From: Paenibacillus sp.
Lineage (GTDB): Bacteria; Bacillota; Bacilli; Paenibacillales; Paenibacillaceae
DNA: 64,000 nucleotides
Assembly (NCBI GenBank): GCA_031254035.1
Contig: JAIRVF010000042.1
Span: 80,749 to 144,748 of the forward strand
Reading direction: 5' to 3'
The notes beneath the pieces are model-generated. The model searched no databases and was not told the origin of the DNA. It saw only the letters and a list, made by a program, of their open reading frames with translations. Shown one piece after another: positions 9,239 to 18,179 of this stretch. The position numbers were made by a program, and so were the translations under genes. Every line of letters begins with the position of its first letter. The first letter of the stretch is position 1.

Positions 9239-9341
9239 AGGCGCGATCAAAAAAATAGTGAATCCGACTTGTACGAAAACTGCCCGTTCGTTGGGCTACT
9301 TTTGACAAATCGAATGATTTATTATTTTTTTGATCGCGCCT
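9239..9341 (-). repeat. Family-1 palindromic element, copy 2
   Basis: A 103-bp copy in the same orientation as copy 1, with ends GGCGCGATCAAAAAAATAG and TATTTTTTTGATCGCGCC, the cleanest terminal pair of the four copies. It lies inside the opp operon, 43 bp upstream of the oppB start and just downstream of the oppA terminator. Transcribed, it would form a long hairpin between the two cistrons. Confidence 0.85.
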
Positions 9342-9348
9342 ATAAAAC

Positions 9349-9386
9349 GCAAAAAAGGGAGAGGGGAAAAAACTCTCCCCTCCAGC
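9349..9386 (-). terminator. Terminator-type hairpin between oppA and oppB
   Basis: On the minus strand GGGGAGAG pairs with CCTCTCCC and runs into TTTTTT. It lies about 25 bp past the oppA stop and probably acts as a partial terminator, giving more binding protein than permease. Confidence 0.8.
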
Positions 9387-9411
9387 ACTGATTGTGCCTC
9401 TATTTTACATT

Positions 9412-11142
9412 TTATTTAGCGTCGTCCATCCACCAGTTATTAACGTGGAAGAATTCACCACGGGCCAAGTTCGTAATTGGAGCATCTTCTGGTTTGAACT
9501 TGATTTTTTTGTTGTGCGCTTGTGGTGTACCGTAAGAGTACATAAAGATATACGGCAGGTCAGTCGAGATTTCTTTAGCGACTTCCTTATAGATTTCTTT
9601 ACGTTTCTCTTGGTCTACAACCTTCGTGCCTTCTTCCCACAACTGGTCGAGTTTTTCGTTTTTATAGAATACGTTGTTTTGGCCTTTAGGAGTAAAGAAT
9701 TTGGAACTAAATGTCGATTCACCATTCGGATCTGGGGTATCGAGAGACCATCCCAGCAGGACCGCGTTAAATTTACCTGGTACCAGGTTTTGTTCGTTCC
9801 ATGCGGCAAAGTCAATGGCTTTCGGAACCATTTCGATACCGATGTCTTTGAAGTTTTGCTGCATGACTAGCGATACTTGCTCACGACGGCTGTTACCGGA
9901 GTTGTATTGCAGTTCGAAGGAGAAGCGATGCCCATCCTTTTCCAGGATACCGTCTTTGCCTGGCTTCCATCCGTCTTCAGCCAGCAATTGTTTTGCTTTT
10001 TCCGGATTGTAGTCATAGTTCACGGCTGCATCGCCTGGATCAGCCCAGGAATTAGGCATAAACGGAGCGTTCATCAATTTCCCGATGCCTTTCAGTACAT
10101 TGTCTACCATGCCTTGACGGTTGAGAGCATAAGCCATCGCCTGTCTTGCTTTTTGACCATCCCAAGGAACGAAATTGTCCTTGAAGTTTTCTGGCTTACG
10201 GTTCAGGCCTACATATTCATATTGCGGTCCTGGCTCGGATGCTACAGTAATCTTATCAACCTTCCTAACCGCTTCCAACTGAGTTACAGGGATACCACCT
10301 ACTACATCGACATCGCCTTTGATCAGCGCTTGTACTTCAGTGTTTTGGTCAGCATAGATTTTGTAGACTACAGTTTCAATATTCGGTTTTGGACCCCAAT
10401 ACTCAGGGTTTGCATCAAATTTCAAATATTGCTTTTGTTTCCATTCAGTCCATTTCCATGGTCCGCTTGTCACTGTTTTTGCAGGATTCGTGCCGTACTC
10501 ATTTTTCTGCATTTCAGTCACTTTAATATCCTTCAGCACGTGCTGAGGTGCAACTTGCATTCGAAGACTGTATCGGAAAGGAGCATATACTTGCTTCATT
10601 GTAATTTTCAGATTGTGAGGATCCACCACTTCAACTTTACTTACTTTGTCGAAGCTAGCGATACCAGGCGCACCCGTTTCAGGGTTCATAATCGTATCAA
10701 TCGTAAATTTCACGTCGTCAGCCGTAATTGGTTGTCCGTCGCTCCATTTTAGATTATCTTTCAGCTTGATCTCATAAGTAAGTCCGTCTTCGGAAATTTT
10801 CATCGGCTCAGCAGCAAGGGACCAAGGTTCGGCTATTACGTTGCCTTCCTTGTCATAGTCAAACAAAAACGAATAGATAAAATAATCAGCATCATTAGAA
10901 GCTGTGTCTTGCACATAAATCGGGTTCAAATTGACGACATCAGAGAAAGAACCTACCGTCAAAGTTCCGCCTTGCTTAGGCTCACCAGGGTTCTCAGCCG
11001 GCTTTTCCGTGCTACCTGCCTCTTCCTTCTTAGGCTCATCTTTAGGAGCTTCCGCTGTTTTGGAGTCGCCGCAACCTGCAAAAAGTGCACCGACAACAGA
11101 CAATGATACCAATAACGACAACCATTTTTTCTTATTTGCCAT
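9412..11142 (-). CDS. oppA: Oligopeptide-binding lipoprotein OppA (SBP family 5)
   Basis: Extracytoplasmic peptide-binding lipoprotein of 576 aa. The signal peptide ends in the lipobox FAGC (Cys24), followed by an Asp/Glu/Pro/Lys-rich linker to about residue 55 and the SBP_bac_5 domain. Landmarks include EPWSLAAEPMKISEDGLTYEIKLKDN (shown here in two parts: EPWSLAAEPM, then DGLTYEIKLKDN) and the conserved LKWSDGQPITADDVKF. The start is ATG 11142 behind GGGGAGG. It is first in the A-B-C-D-F operon and separated from oppB by a terminator and a repeat. A predicted promoter at 11584-11612 implies an untranslated leader of about 435 nt. Confidence 0.93.
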   Translation of the reverse strand: MANKKKWLSLLVSLSVVGALFAGCGDSKTAEAPKDEPKKEEAGSTEKPAENPGEPKQGGTLTVGSFSDVVNLNPIYVQDTASNDADYFIYSFLFDYDKEGNVIAEPWSLAAEPMKISEDGLTYEIKLKDNLKWSDGQPITADDVKFTIDTIMNPETGAPGIASFDKVSKVEVVDPHNLKITMKQVYAPFRYSLRMQVAPQHVLKDIKVTEMQKNEYGTNPAKTVTSGPWKWTEWKQKQYLKFDANPEYWGPKPNIETVVYKIYADQNTEVQALIKGDVDVVGGIPVTQLEAVRKVDKITVASEPGPQYEYVGLNRKPENFKDNFVPWDGQKARQAMAYALNRQGMVDNVLKGIGKLMNAPFMPNSWADPGDAAVNYDYNPEKAKQLLAEDGWKPGKDGILEKDGHRFSFELQYNSGNSRREQVSLVMQQNFKDIGIEMVPKAIDFAAWNEQNLVPGKFNAVLLGWSLDTPDPNGESTFSSKFFTPKGQNNVFYKNEKLDQLWEEGTKVVDQEKRKEIYKEVAKEISTDLPYIFMYSYGTPQAHNKKIKFKPEDAPITNLARGEFFHVNNWWMDDAK

Positions 11143-11583
11143 TTACCATTTTCCTCCCCTTTGAAAATAAAATGATGGATACCTGCATGTACTGCATTGA
11201 TCATTCGAAGACTTGCCAATAGTTCAAACAAAACTTGTCCGTTTAACTATCAGCGCCGTTGCACCTCTGCATTGAATTCGTTCTAGTGACCCCGAATTTG
11301 CTAGTAGTGACGATTCCCCCTCTTGTAATCAATCATTCTTAAAAACAAGACGTCGGCAACAGGTGAAACAATATATTAAAAATTAATATATCCAAATGTT
11401 AGGAAGCGAATGGTTCCGGCGATCACATTTCAAATCATTGAACTTGTGAACAGGCCGGACACATTCGCAAATACTCAATAAAGCAATAAAGCATTAATGC
11501 CATAAATGACCATCGGTCAATTGAATTCAGAAAACAAGGCATACATGCGCTGGTTAAAAATTCCTTGGGTAAATTTAATGTAA
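11143..11583 (-). promoter_or_regulatory. Predicted long 5' leader of the first opp operon
   Basis: About 435 nt between the predicted promoter and oppA. It contains a nested hairpin at 11406-11468 and a smaller AT-only stem-loop (ATATATTAA, three-base loop, TTAATATAT) near 11371-11392. I see no open frame with a convincing ribosome-binding site, and neither T-box nor SAM-riboswitch core motifs. Confidence 0.55.
11406..11468 (-). promoter_or_regulatory. Long nested hairpin in the oppA leader
   Basis: Four consecutive stems fit one inside the next: GCGAATG with CATTCGC, CCGGC with GCCGG, TCACA with TGTGA, and TTCAA with TTGAA around the loop ATCA. Only short internal bulges separate them. No T-run follows on the minus strand, so it is not a plain terminator. 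It may be a regulatory RNA structure, a processing site or a protein-binding palindrome. Confidence 0.6.
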
Positions 11584-11612
11584 ATGATACGTGTAAATTT
11601 ATATCACGTCAA
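11584..11612 (-). promoter_or_regulatory. Predicted sigma-A promoter of the first opp operon
   Basis: Minus-strand TTGACG (11612-11607), 17-bp spacer, TATCAT (11589-11584), preceded by an A-rich UP-like tract. The -35 context AAAAATATTGACGT is shared with the second opp operon's promoter at 17886-17914, which supports both calls. Confidence 0.7.
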
Positions 11613-11948
11613 TATTTTTTTTGGACGCATTTGATTAATTTTTTTTAACGATCTAAATCTAGTGATAGCAATGGATTCATAAAAAAAAAGAAGCCATTGC
11701 TGATTCAATTTTAATGTTAAAAGCAGGGGATGCCGGAATCAGGAAATGGCTTAGTTAGGCGCAACAAAACTATTAAGGCGCTTACATCGTTTCTATCTTA
11801 AATTTGATGTTATGTTAGTTAACATGGGTGAAAAAATATATTACGTACAAATTTACTGGAAACCAATAAATCTGTCAATGGCAAAGATATCAGAATAGCG
11901 TCTTTTTATCGGAAAATTTATATGGAATATATTAGATATATCCCTCTT

Positions 11949-12914
11949 TTAAGCAAAATGACATGCTACGAAATGATCCTGTCCCATATTCCGATATTGG
12001 GGGGCTTCTTCTCTGCAAATGTCTGATGCGAGCGGACATCTGGTATGGAACTTACACCCTGCAGGCGGGTTTGCCGGACTTGGTATGTCTCCTTGAAGCA
12101 CGATCCGATCTCTCTTGAACGTTGGATCCGGTATGGGAATCGCAGATAATAGTGCTCTAGTATACGGATGCAGAGGATTGCTAAATAATTTCTTTTTCTC
12201 GGCCATCTCTACCATCGAGCCCAAATACATGACTCCGATCCGATCGCATAAATGCTCTACCACACTCAAATCATGGGAAATAAACAAGTAGGTTAACTGC
12301 CGCTTCTCCTGCAAATCGCTGAGCAGATTGATAATCTGTGCTTGGATGGACACATCAAGTGCTGACACGGGCTCATCAGCCACAATAAAATCAGGATTTA
12401 ATATCAAAGCACGTGCTATACCAATACGCTGCCTTTGACCACCGGAAAATTCATGAGGAAAACGATTGTAGTGATAATCAGACAATCCACAAATTTTCAA
12501 GGTTTCGATAACCTTCTCCTTCAAATCGCCTTTTGTGACCAGCCCATGACCGAGCAACGCTTCTCCAATCGCTTCGCCAACTTTGATCCGGGGATTTAAC
12601 GAACTGTATGGATCTTGAAATACAATTTGAAGTTCGGGACGAAGCTCCCGAAGCTTATCTTTCGAAAGTTTATAGATATCCTGGCCTTTAAATATTACAT
12701 CACCGGCAGTTTTCTCATTCAGGCGCAATATCGTTCGCCCGATCGTGCTTTTGCCGCATCCCGATTCGCCTACCAAACCGAAGGATTCGCCGCGGTTTAT
12801 TTCAAAAGAGACGTCATCTACCGCTTTGACATACCCTACCGTACGCTGAAATACCCCTCCCGTAATCGGAAAGTACTTTTTTAAGTTGGTAACCTTCATC
12901 AACGGCTCGCTCAT
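11949..12914 (-). CDS. Second peptide ABC transporter, OppF-like ATPase
   Basis: ATP-binding protein of 321 aa from the second peptide-transport operon. It shows Walker [10 protein letters not shown], signature FSGGQRQR, Walker B FIVADEPVSALD and the C-terminal CKFHTRCPLASDIC cluster. It is the last gene of the operon, and its start overlaps the upstream ATPase stop as ATGA. It is clearly paralogous to the gene at 5259-6266 but diverged through most of its length, so the duplication is not recent. No strong terminator was found immediately downstream. Confidence 0.92.
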   Translation of the reverse strand: MSEPLMKVTNLKKYFPITGGVFQRTVGYVKAVDDVSFEINRGESFGLVGESGCGKSTIGRTILRLNEKTAGDVIFKGQDIYKLSKDKLRELRPELQIVFQDPYSSLNPRIKVGEAIGEALLGHGLVTKGDLKEKVIETLKICGLSDYHYNRFPHEFSGGQRQRIGIARALILNPDFIVADEPVSALDVSIQAQIINLLSDLQEKRQLTYLFISHDLSVVEHLCDRIGVMYLGSMVEMAEKKKLFSNPLHPYTRALLSAIPIPDPTFKRDRIVLQGDIPSPANPPAGCKFHTRCPLASDICREEAPQYRNMGQDHFVACHFA

Positions 12915-13900
12915 CGGTTCTGTTCCCCCTCTTTCTCAAATAGCCAGCACGCGGTTTTATGGCCTGTTTCATGCTCGCGCAGGGGAGGTTCTTGCATCTT
13001 GCAAATATCCATGCAGAACTCGCAGCGGTCATGAAAATGGCAGTTTTCCCCGAGCTCGATCGGATTAGGAACCTGGCCTGGAATGGTATACAGCCTTTCG
13101 CTCGTTTGATTAATAACCGGTTTGGCTTTCAGAAGGCCCATGGTGTACGGATGCTGGGGATTCTTGAACAGTTCTAACACCGAAGCCTCTTCTATGACCT
13201 TGCCCGCGTACATCACTACCACGAAATCCGCCATTTCAGCTACAACTCCCAGGTCATGGGTAATCAGCATGATGGACGTATTTAATTTTTTCTTAATGTC
13301 GCGCATGAGGTCCAAAATTTGAGCCTGGATCGTCACATCGAGTGCCGTCGTTGGTTCATCCGCAATAAGCAGTTTCGGATCGCAGCTGAGAGCGATGGCG
13401 ATCATAATCCGCTGGCGCATGCCGCCACTAAGCTCATGCGGATAGGAGTGGAAGATGTCCTCCGCCCGCGGTATGCCGACCAGATTGATCAGCTCCAAAG
13501 CCCGTTTCTTCGCTTCCTTACGATCCAGCATCAGATGAAGGATGATCGGTTCGGTAATCTGTTCGCCAATGGTAAGAACCGGATTCAAAGATGACATCGG
13601 CTCCTGAAAAATAATCGAGATGTCGTTGCCTCGTATTCTCCTCATATCGTTATTGTTCAGTTTCAGGATGTCCTTGCCTTCAAACATAATTTCTCCCCCG
13701 GCAATTCTGCCTGGAGGCGATTCAACAAGACGCATGAGCGACATTGCGGTTACGCTTTTTCCACAGCCCGATTCGCCGACAACGCAAAGCGTCTCCCCTT
13801 CACGGATGGTGAAGCTGACATCGTCAACCGCTTTAACGACGCCAGTAGAAGTATGGAAATGTGTTTGCAAGTTTCGAAATTCAACCAGATTTTTAGCCAT
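12911..13900 (-). CDS. Second peptide ABC transporter, OppD-like ATPase
   Basis: ATP-binding protein of 329 aa with Walker [11 protein letters not shown]-loop IFQEP (Glu where Asp is usual), signature LSGGMRQR, Walker [13 protein letters not shown] and the C-terminal [14 protein letters not shown] cysteine motif. It lies 12 bp behind the OppC-like gene with AGGAG upstream of the ATG, and overlaps the next ATPase by 4 bp. It forms the nucleotide-binding dimer with the OppF-like protein. Confidence 0.92.
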   Translation of the reverse strand: MAKNLVEFRNLQTHFHTSTGVVKAVDDVSFTIREGETLCVVGESGCGKSVTAMSLMRLVESPPGRIAGGEIMFEGKDILKLNNNDMRRIRGNDISIIFQEPMSSLNPVLTIGEQITEPIILHLMLDRKEAKKRALELINLVGIPRAEDIFHSYPHELSGGMRQRIMIAIALSCDPKLLIADEPTTALDVTIQAQILDLMRDIKKKLNTSIMLITHDLGVVAEMADFVVVMYAGKVIEEASVLELFKNPQHPYTMGLLKAKPVINQTSERLYTIPGQVPNPIELGENCHFHDRCEFCMDICKMQEPPLREHETGHKTACWLFEKEGEQNR

Positions 13901-13912
13901 ATCCGAATTCTC

Positions 13913-14839
13913 CTACTTTTTCGTTTTGGGGTCCAGGGCGTCTCTAAGCCCATCACCAATCAAGTTAATGGCCACCACCGTGATGAGAATGCACATGCCC
14001 GGAGGAATCCAAAGCCATGGTCTTTTCTTGAAAACAATCATATCATTCGCTACTGAAATCATATTTCCCCATGAAGGCGTCGGTGGAACAACACCAATCC
14101 CAAGGTAGCTTAGTGCTGATTCAGTAATAATAGCACTAGCCACTCCGAGTGTCGCAGATACGATGATAATAGGGATGGTGTTGGGCAGCAGATGCCGGAA
14201 AATTTTGCGTTTGTCACGAATTCCGAGCGCTTCTACGGCTTGCATAAATTCCATCTCGCGCAATGAAAGGATTTGCCCCCGGATCAAACGGGACAAGCCC
14301 ATCCATCCCAGAACGCCGATCATCAGCATCAGGAAAAAAATCCTATATTTAGGGTCGACTTTCAAATCAGATAATATCGCACCCAAAATAATCAAGATCG
14401 GCAAGGTCGGTATAGCCAAGAAAATGTCGGCAATCCGCATAATGGCCGTATCGGTAAATTTTCGATAAAAACCTGCCAATGCGCCTAAAGTCGAGCCAAT
14501 AATAACGGCAATGGACGTAGAAACGATCCCTACCAGAAGCGAAATTCTGCCAGCGAGCATCATCCGCAGCAATATGTCGCGCCCGAGAAAGTCGGTACCC
14601 AGCCAGTGTGTACCGCTTGGCGGTTTGTTTTTCATCGTTACCTGAGTTTCATACAAGTCATACGGCGAAAAAAACGGGCCTAAGAAGCAGAGCAAAAACA
14701 TAAATGCCAATATAAAAAAGCCGATAAGCGCTAATTTATTCCTACTAAAACGGTGCAGTGCCATTCTCCACGGAGAAGCCGGAGCTTTCCGTGCCGTCTT
14801 GGCTACATGTTCCGCCTTGGTTATATTGATAACGGACAC
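13913..14839 (-). CDS. Second peptide ABC transporter, OppC-like permease
   Basis: Permease of 308 aa with six membrane segments. It shows the OppC-type GTDFLGRDILLRMM motif and the ATPase-contact loop QAVEALGIRDKRKIFRHLLP. It starts at a GTG (14839) with GGAGGGG correctly spaced, 12 bp after the OppB-like stop. Confidence 0.92.
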   Translation of the reverse strand: MSVINITKAEHVAKTARKAPASPWRMALHRFSRNKLALIGFFILAFMFLLCFLGPFFSPYDLYETQVTMKNKPPSGTHWLGTDFLGRDILLRMMLAGRISLLVGIVSTSIAVIIGSTLGALAGFYRKFTDTAIMRIADIFLAIPTLPILIILGAILSDLKVDPKYRIFFLMLMIGVLGWMGLSRLIRGQILSLREMEFMQAVEALGIRDKRKIFRHLLPNTIPIIIVSATLGVASAIITESALSYLGIGVVPPTPSWGNMISVANDMIVFKKRPWLWIPPGMCILITVVAINLIGDGLRDALDPKTKK

Positions 14840-14851
14840 CAGATCCCCTCC

Positions 14852-15814
14852 TTACTTCAAGCGAATTCTTGGATCTGCGGTGCCATACAGCATATCCGAC
14901 AGCAGATTGCCAAGCAGCGTGAGTATCGCGATAAACACCGTAAAGCCAAGCATAAATGGGTAATCCCGCATACTGATAGATTCAAGGTACACTTGGCCGA
15001 CCCCCGGCCATATAAATACCTTCTCGAGAATGATTGCTCCCCCAAAAAGTGCAGGCAGTTCAAAACCTAAAAGCGTAATGGCAGGCAGCATCGCATTCCG
15101 TAATGCATGTTTGAAGATAACGGTCCGCTCGTGTAGCCCTTTAGCCCGTGCCGTTCGGATATAGTCCATATGGATAACCTCAAGCATGCTTGTTCTAAAA
15201 TAACGTGTTAAGCTGCCAGTGCTAAGCATCGTTAAAACAATGATCGGTAACATCGAATGCTTAAGCACGTCCTTGATATAAGCCCAGCCTTCGGCATTCA
15301 GCCCAGCGGTTGTCATGCCGCCGATCGGGAACAGCTTAAATTGCAAAGCAAAAACCTTGATCAGTATCAGCCCTATGAAAAACGACGGCAGCGACATGCA
15401 TACAAAGATGAACAAGGTCACGATTTTATCAAAAACCGAGTATTGATATTTAGCCGAAAATACGCCTGCGAATATCGCAATAATCCAGCTTAATATCAGA
15501 GAGAATAAAGCTATAATAAATGAATTCCACACATAGGTATTTATAACTTTGGTCACAGGTTCCTTATGTACAAGGGAATCTCCCATATTGCCTTGAACCA
15601 TGTTTCCGGCCCAGGTAAAGTATCTCTGCGCCATTGGCTGGTCCAGCCCGTAAATGTGGCGGAGCTGCTCGGCCTTCTCCCGAGTCATCCTCGGGTTGTC
15701 TTGCGCAGTGATATAATCTCCGGGCACAAGCGCAGAGATCGTAAAAATAATGATCGATATCCCGATCAATGTCGGGATCATCTGCAGAAGCCTGCGGATG
15801 ATGTATTGTCTCAT
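14852..15814 (-). CDS. Second peptide ABC transporter, OppB-like permease
   Basis: Permease of 320 aa with the N-terminus MRQYIIRRLLQMIP typical of OppB/DppB, six membrane segments and the coupling motif RTARAKGLHERTVIFKHALR. AGGAGG precedes the ATG at 15814. A stable hairpin lies between it and the upstream binding-protein gene, as often seen where binding protein is made in excess over permease. Confidence 0.92.
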   Translation of the reverse strand: MRQYIIRRLLQMIPTLIGISIIIFTISALVPGDYITAQDNPRMTREKAEQLRHIYGLDQPMAQRYFTWAGNMVQGNMGDSLVHKEPVTKVINTYVWNSFIIALFSLILSWIIAIFAGVFSAKYQYSVFDKIVTLFIFVCMSLPSFFIGLILIKVFALQFKLFPIGGMTTAGLNAEGWAYIKDVLKHSMLPIIVLTMLSTGSLTRYFRTSMLEVIHMDYIRTARAKGLHERTVIFKHALRNAMLPAITLLGFELPALFGGAIILEKVFIWPGVGQVYLESISMRDYPFMLGFTVFIAILTLLGNLLSDMLYGTADPRIRLK

Positions 15815-15842
15815 ACAGATTCCTCCTGGTCATAAGCGGACA

Positions 15843-15876
15843 TGCTCAGCCTCCGAACTTCTCCGGAAGCTGAGCA
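15843..15876 (-). promoter_or_regulatory. Intercistronic hairpin, oppA2 to oppB2
   Basis: TGCTCAG pairs with CTGAGCA, with further pairing inside. No T-run follows, so it is more likely a 3'-end stabiliser or processing signal for the binding-protein message than a terminator. Confidence 0.55.
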
Positions 15877-15891
15877 CCTGAATTTTATGGG

Positions 15892-17661
15892 TTATTGCGC
15901 AATTTCCACGTTATACAATCCATAAGAGAAATCTTTGTAAGGAGCCAGGTCAAAACCTTTCAGCCGTGAATTTATTGCCCACATATCTTTTCTCTGGTAC
16001 ATAAAGATATATGGAACATCACTATTGAGCTCTTGATACACCTCTTTGTATAGTTCTTTACGTTTATCTTTATTGAGTTCCTTTCTTGCCTTTATCATCA
16101 AGTCATCAACCTTTTTGTTGGAGTAGCCTGTTTTATTCTGAACACCGTTTGTGATATAAATCGTATTATCCGGATCTCCAGTTAGTCCCCATGCGGCAAA
16201 GTACATCTCGAAATCGCCCTTATCCTTCTTATCCATAAGGGCATTAAAATCGATCGTTTCGGAAACCATATTAATGCCAAGCTCTTTATAGTTTTGGGTC
16301 ATAATCGGTATGAGAGCGTCTACAAGTTTGTTATCAGCCTGTCCGGTGAAATTGATTTTGAACTTCTCTCCGTCTTTCTCACGGATTCCATCAGCCCCAA
16401 CTTTCCAGCCTGCTTCATCGAGCAGCTGTTTTGCCTTATCCATGTTGAATTCATATGGGTTAATATTTTCATTCGTATATGCCCATGATACTTTGGATTC
16501 CGGAATATTGATGACATCGGCATATTTTCCAAAATAGCCTTCAACGATTTCTTTACGATTCAGGCCGTATGTGAGCGCTTGACGCACCTTCACGTCTTGG
16601 AATTTCTTCTGCTTGATATTAAACGCGCAATATCCATACAAGTTTGCAGGGGCAATATTGACATCAAGAAATCCATAGGATTTCAATTCTTCTACGTTCT
16701 CCTCACTTACCGTGACATTATTCATGTCGGTTTCACCTGTTTGCAGCATCGCCATTTTGGTTTCATCCGTTGTAGTTTTGAACACGACATTTTTAACTTT
16801 CGGAGCGCCTAGGAAGTAGTCCGGATTGGCCGTCAAATCCACCTCTTGGCCAGGGACAAACTTTGTCACTACATATTGGCCGCTGCCAATCGGCTTACTG
16901 TTCAAGGCTTTGATCGAGTCCATATCACCTTGTTTATATCCTTTGCCATAATACGATTCCGGTGCCATCCATACTGAGCCAAGACCCTCTTTCATCGTAG
17001 CCTGGGGCTCCAGTACAGTCACCTCAACGGTGTTATCGTCAATCACTTTAACTCCTGAAATGTCCTTAGCTTTGCCGTCGTGGTATTCCTGCGACCCTTT
17101 AATTTTCGCGCTCATCATGTCGCTTGGGCCGTCATAGTTTCCATCACACAATACTTTTAGGGCAAAAGCATAATCTTTAACGGTCATCGGCGTCCCATCG
17201 CTATATTTAATGCCTGGTTTCAGATGGTACGTGTATTTTAAGCCGTCATCAGACACATCAATTTTTTCAGCCAGCGAATTTTCGTATGTCCCATCTTTTT
17301 GAATCTCCATAAAAGCGCTGAACGTTGCTCTGAGCACATACTGGTCATAGACTGTCTCCCCATAAAACGGGTTAAATACTCCTTTTGGCGCAACCATGCC
17401 CACAATCAACGTATCCTTACGATTCGTTGCCAAAGCCGGGTTTGATGCAGGATCACTTGCTGGGAAGATTCCTTCGCTTTGGGTATCGTCTTGTTTCGCG
17501 TCATCTTGTTTTGCCGTATCATCCGTTTTCTTATCATCGGTGTTTTTGTTCTCTTGCTCCGTTGGCGCAGGTTCCGCTCCCTTATCTTCGCCTCCACAGC
17601 CGGACAAAAGTCCGCCAAACATCATAAGGCTCACTAGAAATAGCGATAGCTTATTCTTCAA
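15892..17661 (-). CDS. Second peptide-binding lipoprotein (SBP family 5)
   Basis: Extracytoplasmic substrate-binding lipoprotein of 589 aa. The signal peptide ends in the lipobox LSGC (Cys22). A long low-complexity linker rich in Asp, Lys, Gln and Thr (about residues 28-65) precedes the SBP_bac_5 domain, marked by YTYHLKPGIKYSDGTPMTVKDY. The start is a TTG at 17661 with AAGGGGG spaced in front. Sequence and linker differ strongly from OppA at 9412-11142, so peptide preference probably differs. Confidence 0.92.
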   Translation of the reverse strand: MKNKLSLFLVSLMMFGGLLSGCGGEDKGAEPAPTEQENKNTDDKKTDDTAKQDDAKQDDTQSEGIFPASDPASNPALATNRKDTLIVGMVAPKGVFNPFYGETVYDQYVLRATFSAFMEIQKDGTYENSLAEKIDVSDDGLKYTYHLKPGIKYSDGTPMTVKDYAFALKVLCDGNYDGPSDMMSAKIKGSQEYHDGKAKDISGVKVIDDNTVEVTVLEPQATMKEGLGSVWMAPESYYGKGYKQGDMDSIKALNSKPIGSGQYVVTKFVPGQEVDLTANPDYFLGAPKVKNVVFKTTTDETKMAMLQTGETDMNNVTVSEENVEELKSYGFLDVNIAPANLYGYCAFNIKQKKFQDVKVRQALTYGLNRKEIVEGYFGKYADVINIPESKVSWAYTNENINPYEFNMDKAKQLLDEAGWKVGADGIREKDGEKFKINFTGQADNKLVDALIPIMTQNYKELGINMVSETIDFNALMDKKDKGDFEMYFAAWGLTGDPDNTIYITNGVQNKTGYSNKKVDDLMIKARKELNKDKRKELYKEVYQELNSDVPYIFMYQRKDMWAINSRLKGFDLAPYKDFSYGLYNVEIAQ

Positions 17662-17885
17662 AATAAATCCCCCTTAAATTTTTTAGGCAAACTGTCGAAA
17701 AGGCTAAACTTAAGCAAATACTTCCCGGTCTCACTCCCTTACAAAAAAATAAATCCACGATCGCCAGGTGTAATAGTAAGTCCCAATAAATAACGCATTT
17801 AACGAATTAAATAACCGTTGGTTAATTGGGTTTGGCAACAATGGAATAAATTATGTATGGTTCATTATTATGTTAATTAATGAAA

Positions 17886-17914
17886 ATAATAATAGCACTT
17901 TTAAATAACGTCAA
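17886..17914 (-). promoter_or_regulatory. Predicted sigma-A promoter of the second opp operon
   Basis: Minus-strand TTGACG (17914-17909), 17-bp spacer, TATTAT (17891-17886), with an A-rich tract upstream. Its -35 context matches that of the first opp operon. The predicted leader is about 215 nt. Confidence 0.75.
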
Positions 17915-18135
17915 TATTTTTTTAGAATTTAATTAATAAAAATTTAGTAGGTGTATGTTGGATGAAGCCATCATATAAAAACACTTACATTTCCATTTTG
18001 TGATTTATTATGTTATATTGTTTGACAAGAAGATACATTAATCTCGTTTTTTTTAAATATGGTGGTTTTTAGGGGTAAATAGAGAATGTTTTGCTCCTGA
18101 GGAAATAATCCATTTATCAAAAAGATTGAAACAGC

Positions 18136-18164
18136 AAAAAGGGGTCTTGATTCAGACCCCTTCT
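18136..18164 (-). terminator. Terminator after the GH38 gene
   Basis: On the minus strand AAGGGGTC pairs with GACCCCTT around a seven-base loop and continues into TTTT. It lies 15 bp past the GH38 stop and ends the mannosidase operon. Confidence 0.85.
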
Positions 18165-18179
18165 AAGCTGCTCTATAGA

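Noticed and set aside
11143-11577. T-box or SAM riboswitch in the oppA leader
   Set aside because: No T-box sequence, specifier-like structure, kink-turn or antiterminator core could be identified.
11664-11703. AGCAATGG and CCATTGCT inverted pair as a terminator of the second opp operon
   Set aside because: The loop is about 19 nt and A-rich, no T-run follows on the minus strand, and it lies about 250 bp beyond the last gene.
11771-11788. cre-like ATGTAAGCGCCTTAAT upstream of the first opp operon, with a similar ATGTAAGTGTTTTTAT near 17973-17990
   Set aside because: Each has two or more mismatches to the cre consensus and lies well upstream of the predicted promoters, so CcpA control is not supported.
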